Source: an uncultured Hyphomicrobium sp. (lineage in GTDB: Bacteria; Pseudomonadota; Alphaproteobacteria; Rhizobiales; Hyphomicrobiaceae). Taken from it: a DNA stretch of 64,000 nt. The stretch lies in the NCBI GenBank assembly GCA_934555825.1, contig CAKTFJ010000001.1:248001-312000 (forward strand), read 5' to 3'. This document shows positions 1-9,505 of the stretch, piece by piece. Every line of letters starts with the position of its first letter. Positions within the stretch are counted from its first letter, which is position 1. Both the position numbers and the translations under genes were made by a program. The notes under the pieces are model-generated. The model was given only the letters and a program-made list of their open reading frames with translations. It was not told where the DNA came from and searched no databases.

Positions 1-999
1 TCCGCGATGTATCCCGACCAGAGCCTCTATCCGGCGAATGCGGGTCCCGAGCTCGCGCGGCGGATCAACCGCACGCTGCAGCGCGCCGACCAGATCGAGC
101 ATGCGGAGGGCAAGAAGAGCGTCGAGACCTGGTTTGCGCCCATCGTTGCCGACGCGGAAGCCGGCTTTGGCGGTCCGCTCAACGCGTTCGAGATCATGAA
201 GGCCTATATCGAGGCGGGCGTCGCAGGCGTTCACTTCGAGGATCAACTCGCGTCGGAAAAGAAGTGCGGGCATCTCGGCGGCAAGGTGCTGATCCCGACG
301 GCGGCTCACATCCGCAACCTTGTGGCCGCGCGACTTGCGGCCGACGTCATGGGTGTGCCGACTGTCATCGTCGCGCGGACGGATGCGGAATCCGCCAAGC
401 TCATTACTTCCGACATCGACGAGCGCGACCGCGACTTCATCGTGCCTGGTGAGCGGACGCCCGAAGGCTTCTACACGCTGAAGAACGGCGTTGATGCCTG
501 CATTGCGCGTGGTCTCGCTTACGCGCCCTATGCCGATCTGCTCTGGTGGGAGACATCGACGCCGAACCTCAAGGATGCCGCCCGCTTCGCGGAAGCCATC
601 CATCGCGAGTTTCCTGGCAAGATGCTCGCCTACAACTGCTCGCCGTCGTTCAACTGGAAGTCCAAGCTCGACGAAGCCTCTATCGCGCGGTTCCAGAAGG
701 AGATCGGGGCGATGGGCTACAAGTTCCAGTTTGTGACGCTCGCCGGGTTCCATCAGCTCAACTACGGCATGTTCGAACTGGCGCGCGGTTACCGCGACCG
801 GGGCATGGCGGCCTATTCGGAATTGCAGCAGGCCGAGTTTGCGGCCGAGGGCAATGGCTACACCGCCACGCGTCACCAGCGCGAGGTGGGCACGGGCTAC
901 TTCGACGCCGTGTCGCTCGCCATTAGCGGCGGCGCTTCTTCGACGACAGCGATGTCGGAGTCCACCGAGACGGCCCAGTTTCAATCGGCCGCCGAATAG
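1..999 (+). CDS. aceA: isocitrate lyase, C-terminal part (5' end outside window)
   Basis: Cleaves isocitrate to succinate and glyoxylate, the first step of the glyoxylate shunt needed for growth on acetate or other C2 compounds. The reading frame is open from base 1, so the first in-window ATG (base 7) is internal. The family is about 430 residues long and roughly 100 N-terminal residues are missing. The fragment carries the catalytic KKCGH loop (Cys near residue 87 of the fragment), the metal-site stretch [12 protein letters not shown] and the conserved YNCSPSFNW segment. Stop is TAG at 997-999. The acetate symporter actP lies at 25-27 kb, which fits use of acetate, but the two are not one operon. 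Identification is firm. Confidence 0.97.
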   Translation, partial: SAMYPDQSLYPANAGPELARRINRTLQRADQIEHAEGKKSVETWFAPIVADAEAGFGGPLNAFEIMKAYIEAGVAGVHFEDQLASEKKCGHLGGKVLIPTAAHIRNLVAARLAADVMGVPTVIVARTDAESAKLITSDIDERDRDFIVPGERTPEGFYTLKNGVDACIARGLAYAPYADLLWWETSTPNLKDAARFAEAIHREFPGKMLAYNCSPSFNWKSKLDEASIARFQKEIGAMGYKFQFVTLAGFHQLNYGMFELARGYRDRGMAAYSELQQAEFAAEGNGYTATRHQREVGTGYFDAVSLAISGGASSTTAMSESTETAQFQSAAE

Positions 1000-1009
1000 G
1001 AGGCGAAAC

Positions 1010-1303
1010 ATGCCCAGAGCCGACAGCTCAAATGCCGGAGACGTTCCCGTGCGATCCGCAGACGTCATTGCGATTTCGGAACCTTTCAACGGGCCGAAGC
1101 AGGCCGATTCCGACACGTTGATCCGCAAGGTCGCCGACACCTTGCATCGTCTCAACCAGCAGATCACCACGGCCGTCGACGCGGGCGTGACGATCGAGCT
1201 GATGCGCGGCTCGCGGTTTCACAACGGGCGGGGACAGTGGGGCGATCAGATGATCCCGATCGTTCGCGTTGCGGAGCCGTCGCGCGAGGACGGGCGGGAG
1301 TAG
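1010..1303 (+). CDS. small conserved-looking protein of unknown function
   Basis: 97 residues, starting at ATG 1010 behind a strong AGGAGG ribosome site 7 bases upstream, only 10 bases after the isocitrate lyase stop, and ending 3 bases before the thioesterase start. The tight spacing makes it part of the aceA transcript. I recognise no family. It has no signal peptide or membrane segment. The first 30 residues look flexible; the middle (DTLIRKVADTLHRLNQQITTA) looks helical, and the C-terminal half is short and basic-to-polar. A link to C2 metabolism is inference from position only. Confidence 0.7.
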   Translation: MPRADSSNAGDVPVRSADVIAISEPFNGPKQADSDTLIRKVADTLHRLNQQITTAVDAGVTIELMRGSRFHNGRGQWGDQMIPIVRVAEPSREDGRE

Positions 1304-1306
1304 GCC

Positions 1307-1699
1307 ATGACAGGTTGCGATCTCTCAGAGACGCGCTTCGTCGAAATCGTGTTCCCCGAACAGGCCAATCACTACGGCACCCTGTTCGGGGGCACCGCGT
1401 TGAACCTGATGAGCAAGGCGGCGGCCATCGCGGCCGCGCGGCGGGCAGGGACGAGCGTGGTCATGGCCTCCTCCGACAAGGTGGACTTTCACTTGCCGGT
1501 TGCTGTGGGCCAGCTCGTGGAGCTTTGCGCGCGCGTCGAGCGCGTGGGGCGGAGCTCGATGACGGTCAAGGTCGAGGTCATTGCCGAAACCATCGGCAAG
1601 CAGGACCGCAAGCTCGCCATGCAAGGACGCTTCGAAATGGTTGCGGTGGATGGCGATGGCCGGCCCACGCCCATCACGCAGATTTCCGACACGATCTAG
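1307..1699 (+). CDS. acyl-CoA thioesterase, hotdog fold (YciA/BFIT-like)
   Basis: 130-residue single-hotdog protein that should hydrolyse acyl-CoA thioesters to free acid and CoA in the cytoplasm. The family signature is the segment EQANHYGTLFGG near residues 18-29, followed by a helix (LNLMSKAAAIAAARRA) and the strand DKVDFHLPVAVGQLVEL that forms the substrate side. Three bases separate it from the preceding small gene, so it is probably co-transcribed with aceA. Substrate range cannot be read from sequence; acetyl-, propionyl- or medium-chain CoA are all possible. Confidence 0.85.
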   Translation: MTGCDLSETRFVEIVFPEQANHYGTLFGGTALNLMSKAAAIAAARRAGTSVVMASSDKVDFHLPVAVGQLVELCARVERVGRSSMTVKVEVIAETIGKQDRKLAMQGRFEMVAVDGDGRPTPITQISDTI

Positions 1700-1720
1700 T
1701 TTTCAATCGAGGGTATCGAC

Positions 1721-4075
1721 ATGATCCAGGCTGCCAATCTCGGATTTCCGCGCATCGGCATCAAGAGAGAGCTGAAGAAAGCCACGGAATCCTATTGGAA
1801 GGGCGAGATCGACTATACGGTGCTGCGTCAAGTGGGCGCCGAGTTGCGTGCACGCCATTGGCATCTTCAGAAAGATGCCGGCATCGACATTATCCCATCG
1901 AACGATTTTTCGTTCTACGATCAGATGCTCGATACAGCGGCGATGGTAGGGGCGGTGCCTCCGCGCTTCCAGCCTCCGCAGGACGGCATTCGTGTCGTTT
2001 CCACGCATCAGACGGCAAGCGCGTACGCCGTGATGGCGGACGTGGCTGAACTTTCTGCCAACGATGCAGCAACTGTCGATTTCGACACGTACTTTGCCAT
2101 GGCGCGTGGCTCGAACGCGGCGCCCGCGATGGAAATGACGAAGTGGTTCGATACGAACTATCACTACATCGTTCCGGAGTTCCATGAGGGGCAAACGTTC
2201 CGTCTTGCGTCGACCAAAGCGCTCGACGAATTCAGCGAGGCTAAGGCGCTGGGCATTCACACGCGCCCCGTTCTGATCGGGCCGGTGACGTTCCTGTCGC
2301 TCGGCAAGGCGAAAGACGCAAACCTCGATCCCTTGAGTCTTCTCGATGCGTTGCTTCCGATTTACGCTGAGGTGTTGGCGTCGCTCGCCGCGGCGGGGGC
2401 GGACTGGGTGCAGATCGACGAGCCGATCCTCGCGCTGGACCTCAACGACCGACAGAAGGCGGCCTTCAAGACGGCTTATGCGGCGCTTTCGTCGGCGGGC
2501 GTTAAAATTCTCATTGCGACCTATTTCGATGAGCTTGGCCGCAATCTCGATATTGTGCGTCCGCTTCCGGTGGATGGGCTGCATGTGGACCTGGTTCGTG
2601 CGCCTCAGCAACTCGACGCGGTGCTCAAGGCTTGGCCGAGGGAGCGCGTGCTGTCGCTCGGTGTGATCGACGGCCGCAATATCTGGCGTGCGGATCTGGA
2701 AAAAGCGTTTGCGACGATCGGGACTGCAATTGCGGCGCGCGGCAAAGGCGGGGTGCAGATTGCGCCATCATGCTCGCTCATTCATACGCCGGTGGATCTC
2801 GACGCCGAGCAGAAGCTCGACGCTGAGCTGAAATCCTGGCTCGCATATGCGCGTCAGAAGCTGACCGAAGTCGCCGCGCTCAAGACCGCAGCGACGAATT
2901 GCATGGATGCGGTCGCGTGGGCTTTTGAAGAGAGCGCAGCCGCCGTTGCCTCCCGTGCGGGGTCCGCGCGGATCAACAATCCTGCGGTGAAGGCGCGCGC
3001 CGACGCAGTGTCGGAGAAGGATCTCGACCGCGGCGCGTCGTTCAAAGAGCGGCAGGCGCAACAGCGGGAGCGTCTGAACCTCCCGGCGTTCCCGACGACG
3101 ACCATCGGGTCCTTCCCGCAAACGGAAGCGGTGCGCAAAGCGCGTGCAGCATTCAAGCGCGGAGAGATGGACGCTCCGTCCTACGACGCGTTCCTCATGA
3201 CCGCGACCGAAGATGCGGTACGCAAGCAGGAGGAGCTTGGCATCGACGTGCTCGTTCACGGCGAGTTCGAGCGCAACGACATGGTCGAGTATTTCGGGGA
3301 GCAGCTTTCGGGCTTCGCTTTCACTCAGAGCGGCTGGGTGCAGTCGTACGGCTCGCGCTACGTCAAGCCGCCCATCATTTTCGGCGACGTCTCGCGGCCG
3401 CATCCGATGACGGTTGCGTGGTCGAGCTATGCGCAGTCGCTGACGAAGAAGCCGATGAAGGGAATGCTCACGGGGCCGGTGACAATCCTGCAGTGGTCAT
3501 TCGTCCGCGACGACCAGCCGCGTTCAGAGACGTGCAAGCAGATTGCGCTCGCGATTCGTGACGAGGTTTCCGATCTCGAACGCGCCGGTATCCCGATCAT
3601 CCAGATCGACGAGCCGGCTCTGCGGGAAGGGCTTCCGCTCCGGCACTCGGTTTGGGAGGCCTATCTCGCGTGGGCTGTCGATTGCTTCCGGCTGGCTGCC
3701 GCGGGTGCCGGTCCTGAGACGCAGATCCACACGCATATGTGCTACTGCGAATTCAACGACATCATGCCTTCGATCGCGGCGCTCGACGCGGACGTGATTT
3801 CGATCGAGACGTCGCGGTCGGATATGGAGCTGCTGGAGAGCTTCTCCGACTTCAAGTATCCGAACGAGATCGGACCCGGCGTCTACGTCATCCATTCGCC
3901 GCGGTGCCCGCATACACACGATATGTCGGTCTTGCTCGGGAAGGCACGCGAGCATCTGGCGCCGGATCAGATCTGGGTCAACCCCGATTGCGGCTTGAAG
4001 ACGCGGCGGTGGGAAGAGGTGCTGCCCGCGTTGAAGAACATGGTGGCCGCGGCGCGAGAGGCGCGTGGTAGCTGA
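1721..4075 (+). CDS. metE: 5-methyltetrahydropteroyltriglutamate-homocysteine methyltransferase (cobalamin-independent methionine synthase)
   Basis: Transfers the methyl group of 5-methyltetrahydrofolate polyglutamate to homocysteine, making methionine without vitamin B12. At 784 residues it is full length for the two-barrel enzyme. The N-terminal half starts with the typical NLGFPRIGIKRELKKA. The C-terminal catalytic half has TTIGSFPQT, the HGEFERNDMVEYFG loop, the zinc-ligand pair in HMCYC (near residue 671) and the last zinc Cys in NPDCGLKTR (near 753). The start is ATG 1721 after GAGGG. It lies 21 bases after the thioesterase, and no SAM-type or B12 riboswitch fits in that gap, so B12-riboswitch control is unlikely here. 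A strong terminator follows. Confidence 0.97.
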   Translation: MIQAANLGFPRIGIKRELKKATESYWKGEIDYTVLRQVGAELRARHWHLQKDAGIDIIPSNDFSFYDQMLDTAAMVGAVPPRFQPPQDGIRVVSTHQTASAYAVMADVAELSANDAATVDFDTYFAMARGSNAAPAMEMTKWFDTNYHYIVPEFHEGQTFRLASTKALDEFSEAKALGIHTRPVLIGPVTFLSLGKAKDANLDPLSLLDALLPIYAEVLASLAAAGADWVQIDEPILALDLNDRQKAAFKTAYAALSSAGVKILIATYFDELGRNLDIVRPLPVDGLHVDLVRAPQQLDAVLKAWPRERVLSLGVIDGRNIWRADLEKAFATIGTAIAARGKGGVQIAPSCSLIHTPVDLDAEQKLDAELKSWLAYARQKLTEVAALKTAATNCMDAVAWAFEESAAAVASRAGSARINNPAVKARADAVSEKDLDRGASFKERQAQQRERLNLPAFPTTTIGSFPQTEAVRKARAAFKRGEMDAPSYDAFLMTATEDAVRKQEELGIDVLVHGEFERNDMVEYFGEQLSGFAFTQSGWVQSYGSRYVKPPIIFGDVSRPHPMTVAWSSYAQSLTKKPMKGMLTGPVTILQWSFVRDDQPRSETCKQIALAIRDEVSDLERAGIPIIQIDEPALREGLPLRHSVWEAYLAWAVDCFRLAAAGAGPETQIHTHMCYCEFNDIMPSIAALDADVISIETSRSDMELLESFSDFKYPNEIGPGVYVIHSPRCPHTHDMSVLLGKAREHLAPDQIWVNPDCGLKTRRWEEVLPALKNMVAAAREARGS

Positions 4076-4121
4076 GGCTTTTCCGTGGCTTATCGAGCCA
4101 AGTCTAGGCGCGGGATAAGAG

Positions 4122-4150
4122 GTGCCGGTGAGGGGATCACCGGCACTTTT
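4122..4150 (+). terminator. intrinsic terminator after metE
   Basis: A perfect 10-bp stem GTGCCGGTGA / TCACCGGCAC with a 5-base loop, followed directly by TTTT, 47 bases after the metE stop. It separates the aceA-metE transcript from the efflux operon. Confidence 0.85.
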
Positions 4151-4204
4151 CGTTGGCAGCTATGGGAGGTCGTCTGCGTCACGTAGACATCGGAGTTTTA
4201 AAAC

Positions 4205-4222
4205 AAACCGTCTGGACGGTTT
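4205..4222. promoter_or_regulatory. probable TetR-family operator of the RND efflux operon
   Basis: The 18-base AAACCGTCTGGACGGTTT is an inverted repeat with perfect 8-base arms around a TG centre. It lies in an AT-rich patch 53 bases upstream of the adaptor start, and flanking AAAC/GTTT extends the symmetry with one extra base. Pumps of this type are commonly repressed by a TetR protein encoded nearby, and one is encoded as the last gene of this operon (8644-9213). Binding itself is inference. Confidence 0.65.
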
Positions 4223-4274
4223 AGTTTTTGTGTGATGTATTCCGCCGAATGAGACGATAATCGGGACTTTCCTC

Positions 4275-5504
4275 ATGTCGGAATACAAAGCGATGCGGCG
4301 TCGACGCGGCATCGGCACTCTCATTGTTGCCGCCCTTGCGGGTTTGGCCAGTGGCTGTGGCGAGCAGCCGGCGGGCCAAGCCGGCCAAGCGCCTCCGAGC
4401 ATGCCGGTGAGCGTCAGCGTGGTTGCGGTTGAGGCGGAAGCCCTTCCGATCATGAACGAGCTTCCGGGCCGGATCGCGCCGACCCGGATCGCGGAAGTGC
4501 GCCCACGCGTGTCGGGCATCGTGATTGAGCGGGTATTCACGCAAGGAAGCATGGTTGCGCAGGGCGACCTGCTCTATCGCATCGATCCCGATCCATTTCG
4601 CGTTCGGGTGGATAGCGCGAAAGCAACGCTTCGCCGCGCGGAAGCGACGCTGCTTCAGGCGCAACAATTGGCCGAGCGCCAGAAGCGGCTCCGCGAGCGG
4701 GCCGTCTCAAGCGATCAACAGTACGACAACGCCGTTGCCGCGCTTGCGCAAGCGGATGCCGACGTTTCAGGCGCGCGCGCCGGGCTTGAAGCGGCTGAGC
4801 TCGACCTGCAATATTCTGAAGTGCGGGCGCCGATCAACGGACGTATTGGCCGGGCGCTCATTACTGAAGGTGCTCTGGTCAGCGCGACCGGCACGGAAAA
4901 TCTCGCCACCATCCAGCAACTCGACCCGATCTATGCCGATTTTACGCAGTCGGCAAATCAGCTTCTGGCATTACGGCGTGCCGCGAAGGCAGGGACCGTC
5001 GACGGTGCCAATGAGGATCACGCCACCGTACGTCTTCTGCTCGACGACGGCACGGCCTATCCGCATGAGGGCCGCCTGCTGTTTTCGGAGGCCGCAGTCG
5101 ACGTCACGACTGGCCAAATCACGCTGCGCGGCGAATTCCCGAACCCTGACGACGACCTTCTTCCGGGCATGTACGTGCGCGTCCAGATTGTCCAGGGCGA
5201 GCAGCCAAACGCGATTGCAGTCCCGCAGCAGGCCGTACAGCGGGACATTGGCGGCCAAGCTCAGGTGTTTGTCGTGACAAGCGACAACAAGGCCGAGCTT
5301 CGCCGCGTGGTGGCCGGCCGCGTGATCGGAAACCGCTGGGTTATCGACGACGGTCTGAAGCCCGGTGACCGTGTGGTGGTCGAAGGTTTCCAGATGCTCG
5401 CTCCCGGGGCAAACGTCGACGCCAAGCCGTGGGAAGGGCCACAGAACGCGCCTTCCGATGCGCCGCCCGCTGCGGACGCAGGCTCGAACGGCAGCGCAGA
5501 GTAG
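4275..5504 (+). CDS. RND efflux periplasmic adaptor subunit (AcrA/MexA-like lipoprotein)
   Basis: 409-residue membrane-fusion protein that links an inner-membrane RND pump to an outer-membrane TolC channel. The N-terminus (RRRR, hydrophobic stretch, ASGC at Cys 28) looks like a lipoprotein signal, although Ala at -3 of the lipobox is not the usual Leu. Next come the lipoyl half-motifs (LPGRIAPTRIAEVRPRVSGIV and APINGRIGRALITEGALV) flanking a coiled-coil hairpin (about residues 110-170), then beta-barrel and membrane-proximal domains. ATG 4275 is used; ATG 4293 is an alternative. The pump gene starts 11 bases downstream. The matching outer-membrane channel is not in the operon; the TolC-like protein at 29 kb is a possible partner. 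Confidence 0.93.
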   Translation: MSEYKAMRRRRGIGTLIVAALAGLASGCGEQPAGQAGQAPPSMPVSVSVVAVEAEALPIMNELPGRIAPTRIAEVRPRVSGIVIERVFTQGSMVAQGDLLYRIDPDPFRVRVDSAKATLRRAEATLLQAQQLAERQKRLRERAVSSDQQYDNAVAALAQADADVSGARAGLEAAELDLQYSEVRAPINGRIGRALITEGALVSATGTENLATIQQLDPIYADFTQSANQLLALRRAAKAGTVDGANEDHATVRLLLDDGTAYPHEGRLLFSEAAVDVTTGQITLRGEFPNPDDDLLPGMYVRVQIVQGEQPNAIAVPQQAVQRDIGGQAQVFVVTSDNKAELRRVVAGRVIGNRWVIDDGLKPGDRVVVEGFQMLAPGANVDAKPWEGPQNAPSDAPPAADAGSNGSAE

Positions 5505-5515
5505 AGGGGCGGGAT

Positions 5516-8500
5516 ATGGCAAGCTTCTTCATCGAACGGCCCATTTTCGCCTGGGTCGTCTCGATCTTCATCATGATCGCGGGCGCGATTGCGCTCCCGT
5601 TCCTGCCGGTTGCGCAGTATCCGAACATCGCGCCACCTCAGATCACCATTGCAACGAGCTATCCCGGCGCTTCGGCCGAGGAAATCTATCAAGGCGTCAC
5701 GCGCCAGATCGAAGACGAGCTCAATGGTGTCAACGGGCTCATGTACTTTGAATCGACGTCGGATTCGTCGGGGCAGATCTCCATCAACGCCACCTTCGCG
5801 CCGGGCACGTCCGTGGAGCAAGCGGCCGTCGATGTCCAGAACCGTATTCGGCGCGTCGAGCCGAGGCTTCCTCGTCCCGTCGTTCAGCAGGGCATTCTGG
5901 TGGAGGAGGCGTCGAGCTCGTTTCTCATGGTCGTGTCGCTGACATCGACAGACGGATCGCTCGACGACATCGGCCTCGGCGATTACCTGACGCGAAACGT
6001 GTTGAGCGAGCTGCGCCGCATCGATGGCGTCGGCAAGGCCCAGCTGTTCGCCAGCCAGCGCGCCATGCGCGTGTGGATCGATCCGGACAGGATGGTCGGC
6101 CTCGGCCTTACGTCGGATGATGTTGTGGCGGCGATCCAAGCCCAGAACGCGCAAGTCGCGGCAGGACGGATCGGCGCGCAACCCAATCCCATTACGCAGC
6201 AGATCTCAGCGCCTGTTCTCGTCAAAGGTCAGCTCGGCACGGCTGAAGAGTTCGGCGCGATCGTGCTCCGGGCAAATCCGGACGGATCGACGGTGCGACT
6301 GCGCGACGTGGCGACCGTCGGGATCGGCGGGGAGAACTACAACTTTTCGAGCCGCCTCAACGGCCAGCCGAGCGCGGCGGCGGGCATACAGCTCACCTCG
6401 ACGGCCAACGCGCTCGCGGTCTCTCGCGCTGTTAACGCGAAAATGGAAGAACTCGCGCGCTACTTCCCGGACGGCCTCGTGTACGAGGTTCCCTACGACA
6501 CGACGCCGTTCGTACAGGCTTCGATCAGTAAAGTTCTGATGACGCTTCTCGAAGCCGTGGGCCTCGTGTTTCTTGTCATGTTCCTGTTCCTTCAGAACAT
6601 CCGCTATACGCTGATCCCGACCATCGTCGTGCCGATTGCCCTGCTTGGAACGTGCGCGGTGATGCTGGCCACGGGCTTTTCCATTAACGTGCTCACCATG
6701 TTCGCAATGGTGCTCGCCATCGGCATCCTGGTGGACGATGCCATCGTGGTGGTGGAGAACGTGGAGCGGCTCATGGCGACCGAGGGGCTTTCGCCGCGGG
6801 ACGCGACGCGCAAGGCCATGAGCCAGATCACGGGGGCCATCGTCGGCATCACGCTCGTGCTCACAGCCGTATTCGTGCCGATGGCTTTTTTTCCGGGCGC
6901 AGTCGGCGTCATCTACCGTCAGTTCAGCCTTACGATGGTGGTCTCGATCCTGTTTTCGGGCTTTCTCGCGCTGTCGCTTACGCCCGCGCTCTGTGCCTCC
7001 TTCCTCAAGCCGATCCCGGAAGGTCATCACGAGAAGGGCGGCTTCTTTGGCTGGTTCAACCGCGGCTTCGACCGTACGACGCGCGGATACCGAAGCGTTG
7101 TCGGGGTGCTTGTCGGTCGCGCGGGGCGCATGATGGTGATTTACGCCGCACTGCTGGTCGGCCTCGGCTGGGCGTTCATGCGTCTTCCGTCGGCGTTCGT
7201 GCCGGCCGAGGATCAGGGCTACCTGATCGTGGATATTCAGGCGCCGCCTGAAGCCAGCGGTCCGAGAACGCTCGAGGTCGTGAAGGACGTCGAGCGGATC
7301 TTCATGAAAGAACCTGGCGTTGCGCGCGTGATCGCGATTTCCGGATTCAGTTTCTCTGGAAACGGCGAGAATGCCGCGCTGGCGTTCGTGACGCTGAAAG
7401 ATTGGAGCGAGCGCGGGCCCGAGGACAGCGCGGCTGCTATTGCCGGGCGTGCCAACATGCAGCTCTTCGGCCTCAAGGACGCCATAAGCTTCGCGCTGCC
7501 ACCGCCCCCGATCGAAGGCCTCGGCAACTCGGCGGGCTTCACTTTCCGTCTTCAAGACCGAAGCGCGCAAGGAAACCAGGCGTTGACGGCTGCCGCCGGT
7601 CAGCTTCTTGCGGCCGCTTCGGCCAGCCCTGTGCTTGCTGGCGTGCGCATCGAGGGGCTCGGAAGCTCGGCTCAGCTCAACCTGATCGTGGATCGCGAGA
7701 AGGCAAACTCGTTTGGCGTGACGTTTGCGGATATCAATTCGACCATTTCCGCCAATCTCGGCTCAGCGTATGTCAACGACTTTCCGAATGCCGGGCGCAT
7801 GCAGCGCGTCACGGTGCAAGCCGATGCCAACCGGCGGATGCAGGCGAGCGACCTGCTCACTCTCAATGTCCGCAACGTCAACGGTGGCATGGTGCCTCTT
7901 TCGGCGTTCGCGCATGCGGAGTGGATGAAGGGCCCGCAGCAGATCGTGGGCTACAACGGCTATCCGTCCATCCGGATCGGCGGCGACGCTGCGCCGGGAT
8001 ACTCGTCCGGAGAGGCCATTGCGGAGATGGAGCGCCTGGCCCGCGATTTGCCGCCTGGGTTCGCTTTCGAATGGAGCGGGCAGTCCCTGCAGGAAATCCA
8101 GTCCGGCTCGCAGGCCCCGTTCCTGCTCGCGCTCAGCATCCTCTTTGTCTTTCTGCTGCTGGCGGCGCTTTACGAGAGCTGGTCGATCCCGATCTCGGTG
8201 ATGCTCGTGGTCCCGCTCGGCATCATCGGCTCCGTGCTGGCCATCATGATGCGCGACATGTCGAACGACATCTATTTCAAGGTCGGCCTCATCGCGATCA
8301 TCGGCCTATCGGCCAAGAACGCCATTCTGATCGTAGAGTTTGCTAAGGATCTCTATGCCCAAGGCCGCTCGCTGAGCGAGGCGGCCATCGAAGCTGCCGC
8401 TTTGCGGTTTCGTCCGATCATCATGACATCACTCGCTTTTATCCTCGGCGTGACGCCGCTCGCAATCGCGACGGGGCCGAGCGCGGGCAGCCAGAATGCC

Positions 8501-8647
8501 ATCGGAACCGGCGTGATGGGTGGGATGATGTCGGCAACTGTCCTTGCGGTCTTGTTCGTTCCGGTCTTCTTTGCATTCGTGCTTCGCAAGCTCGCGAGGC
8601 GGCCGAGCGCGGCGGAAAATGACAGCGCGGATATGCAACGCACATGA
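5516..8647 (+). CDS. RND multidrug efflux permease (AcrB/MexB-like, HAE1)
   Basis: 1043-residue proton-driven exporter of the inner membrane. The start ATG 5516 (MASFFIERPIFAWV) is the typical N-terminus and sits after GGGCGGGAT; the longer frame beginning at 5429 overlaps the adaptor gene and adds 29 residues unlike the family. Two copies of the RND topology are visible: TM1, a large periplasmic loop, TM2-6, then TM7, a second loop and TM8-12. TM4 has the proton-relay GILVDDAIVVVEN with paired Asp residues, and TM10 has the matching Lys in GLSAKNAILIVEF. The LPPPPIEGLG and AGFTFRLQDR stretches match HAE1 pumps. The gene overlaps the TetR gene by 4 bases, implying translational coupling. Confidence 0.96.
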   Translation: MASFFIERPIFAWVVSIFIMIAGAIALPFLPVAQYPNIAPPQITIATSYPGASAEEIYQGVTRQIEDELNGVNGLMYFESTSDSSGQISINATFAPGTSVEQAAVDVQNRIRRVEPRLPRPVVQQGILVEEASSSFLMVVSLTSTDGSLDDIGLGDYLTRNVLSELRRIDGVGKAQLFASQRAMRVWIDPDRMVGLGLTSDDVVAAIQAQNAQVAAGRIGAQPNPITQQISAPVLVKGQLGTAEEFGAIVLRANPDGSTVRLRDVATVGIGGENYNFSSRLNGQPSAAAGIQLTSTANALAVSRAVNAKMEELARYFPDGLVYEVPYDTTPFVQASISKVLMTLLEAVGLVFLVMFLFLQNIRYTLIPTIVVPIALLGTCAVMLATGFSINVLTMFAMVLAIGILVDDAIVVVENVERLMATEGLSPRDATRKAMSQITGAIVGITLVLTAVFVPMAFFPGAVGVIYRQFSLTMVVSILFSGFLALSLTPALCASFLKPIPEGHHEKGGFFGWFNRGFDRTTRGYRSVVGVLVGRAGRMMVIYAALLVGLGWAFMRLPSAFVPAEDQGYLIVDIQAPPEASGPRTLEVVKDVERIFMKEPGVARVIAISGFSFSGNGENAALAFVTLKDWSERGPEDSAAAIAGRANMQLFGLKDAISFALPPPPIEGLGNSAGFTFRLQDRSAQGNQALTAAAGQLLAAASASPVLAGVRIEGLGSSAQLNLIVDREKANSFGVTFADINSTISANLGSAYVNDFPNAGRMQRVTVQADANRRMQASDLLTLNVRNVNGGMVPLSAFAHAEWMKGPQQIVGYNGYPSIRIGGDAAPGYSSGEAIAEMERLARDLPPGFAFEWSGQSLQEIQSGSQAPFLLALSILFVFLLLAALYESWSIPISVMLVVPLGIIGSVLAIMMRDMSNDIYFKVGLIAIIGLSAKNAILIVEFAKDLYAQGRSLSEAAIEAAALRFRPIIMTSLAFILGVTPLAIATGPSAGSQNAIGTGVMGGMMSATVLAVLFVPVFFAFVLRKLARRPSAAENDSADMQRT

Positions 8648-9213
8648 CCAACGCCCACAAGCGCCGGAAGCAACCGGATATCGTTCGTCATCAGCTTCTG
8701 GATGTTGCCGCACGCCTGTGTCTCGAAAACGGTCTTCATGGGCTGACGTTGGATGCCGTCGCCAAGGAGGCCGGCGTTAGCAAAGGTGGGTTGCTGCATC
8801 ATTTTCCGTCCAAGCAAGCATTGCTCGACGCGCTGTCGCAGGCCTGTCTCGACGAGCTCGAAGGACGCATTGTCGAGCAACTCGACAAAGAAAAGGAGGT
8901 CTCGAGGGGACGTTTTTCTCGGGCCTATCTCCGGGCCTCGGTCGATAGCCTGAGCCGGCCGGATCGAGAATGCTGGGACAATCTCGGCGTCCTGTTCATG
9001 TCCGATGCCGGCATGAGGGTCAATTGGCACACGTGGCTTACGAGGAAGCTGGCCGAGCACAAGGAGACCGACGACGGCATCTCATCCATCATCGTGCGCC
9101 TTGCTGCGGATGGGCTTTGGATGTCGAATTTCGCGGGAAGCCCCGGTATTTCGCAAGCGAAGCGAAAGCTGCTGATCCGGCGTCTCACGAGCATGGCCGG
9201 CGAAGACAGCTAG
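8644..9213 (+). CDS. TetR-family transcriptional repressor of the efflux operon
   Basis: 189 residues. The N-terminal helix-turn-helix (LTLDAVAKEAGVSKGGLLHHFPSKQALLDAL, about residues 34-64) has the usual TetR recognition helix; the rest should be the ligand-binding helical domain. The start ATG 8644 overlaps the pump stop in an ATGA junction, so repressor and pump are made from one message. This arrangement, with the perfect palindrome upstream of the adaptor, suggests a feedback loop in which the repressor limits its own transcription until a pump substrate binds. The inducer is unknown. The Arg/Lys-rich start (KRRKQPD) is typical. Confidence 0.92.
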   Translation: MTNAHKRRKQPDIVRHQLLDVAARLCLENGLHGLTLDAVAKEAGVSKGGLLHHFPSKQALLDALSQACLDELEGRIVEQLDKEKEVSRGRFSRAYLRASVDSLSRPDRECWDNLGVLFMSDAGMRVNWHTWLTRKLAEHKETDDGISSIIVRLAADGLWMSNFAGSPGISQAKRKLLIRRLTSMAGEDS

Positions 9214-9505
9214 CCTTCGTGTCGCTCGGAGGGGGCGTATCCCCCGAGGCTGCCGAGGTGGCGAATGTTGTTCGTTCCTGCGACACCTCGCTCCAGCGGC
9301 GCGAGTGCTCCGCCAGGGCTTATGTCGGAGGGAAGCTGGGCTTCTCCACTAGAAATCGCCTTCGTCCCGACCGCTTTGAGATTTTATCCCCTCCTCCGGC
9401 GATAAAGTTGCCACCGTTCTGCGTCAATCTGAAACTTGACAAAAAAAGTTATATATAGACGATCCTGTATTCAGTCGGCAGTGTCGGGGATGGCAGGTCG
9501 TCGCC

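Noticed and set aside
5429..5515. N-terminal extension of the RND pump frame
   Set aside because: The 29 extra residues are Arg/Cys-rich and overlap the adaptor gene in another frame; MASFFIERP at 5516 is the family start.
9221..9250. GGGGG-CGTAT-CCCCC hairpin after the TetR gene
   Set aside because: Stem of only 5 clean pairs and no T-run, so not called as a terminator.
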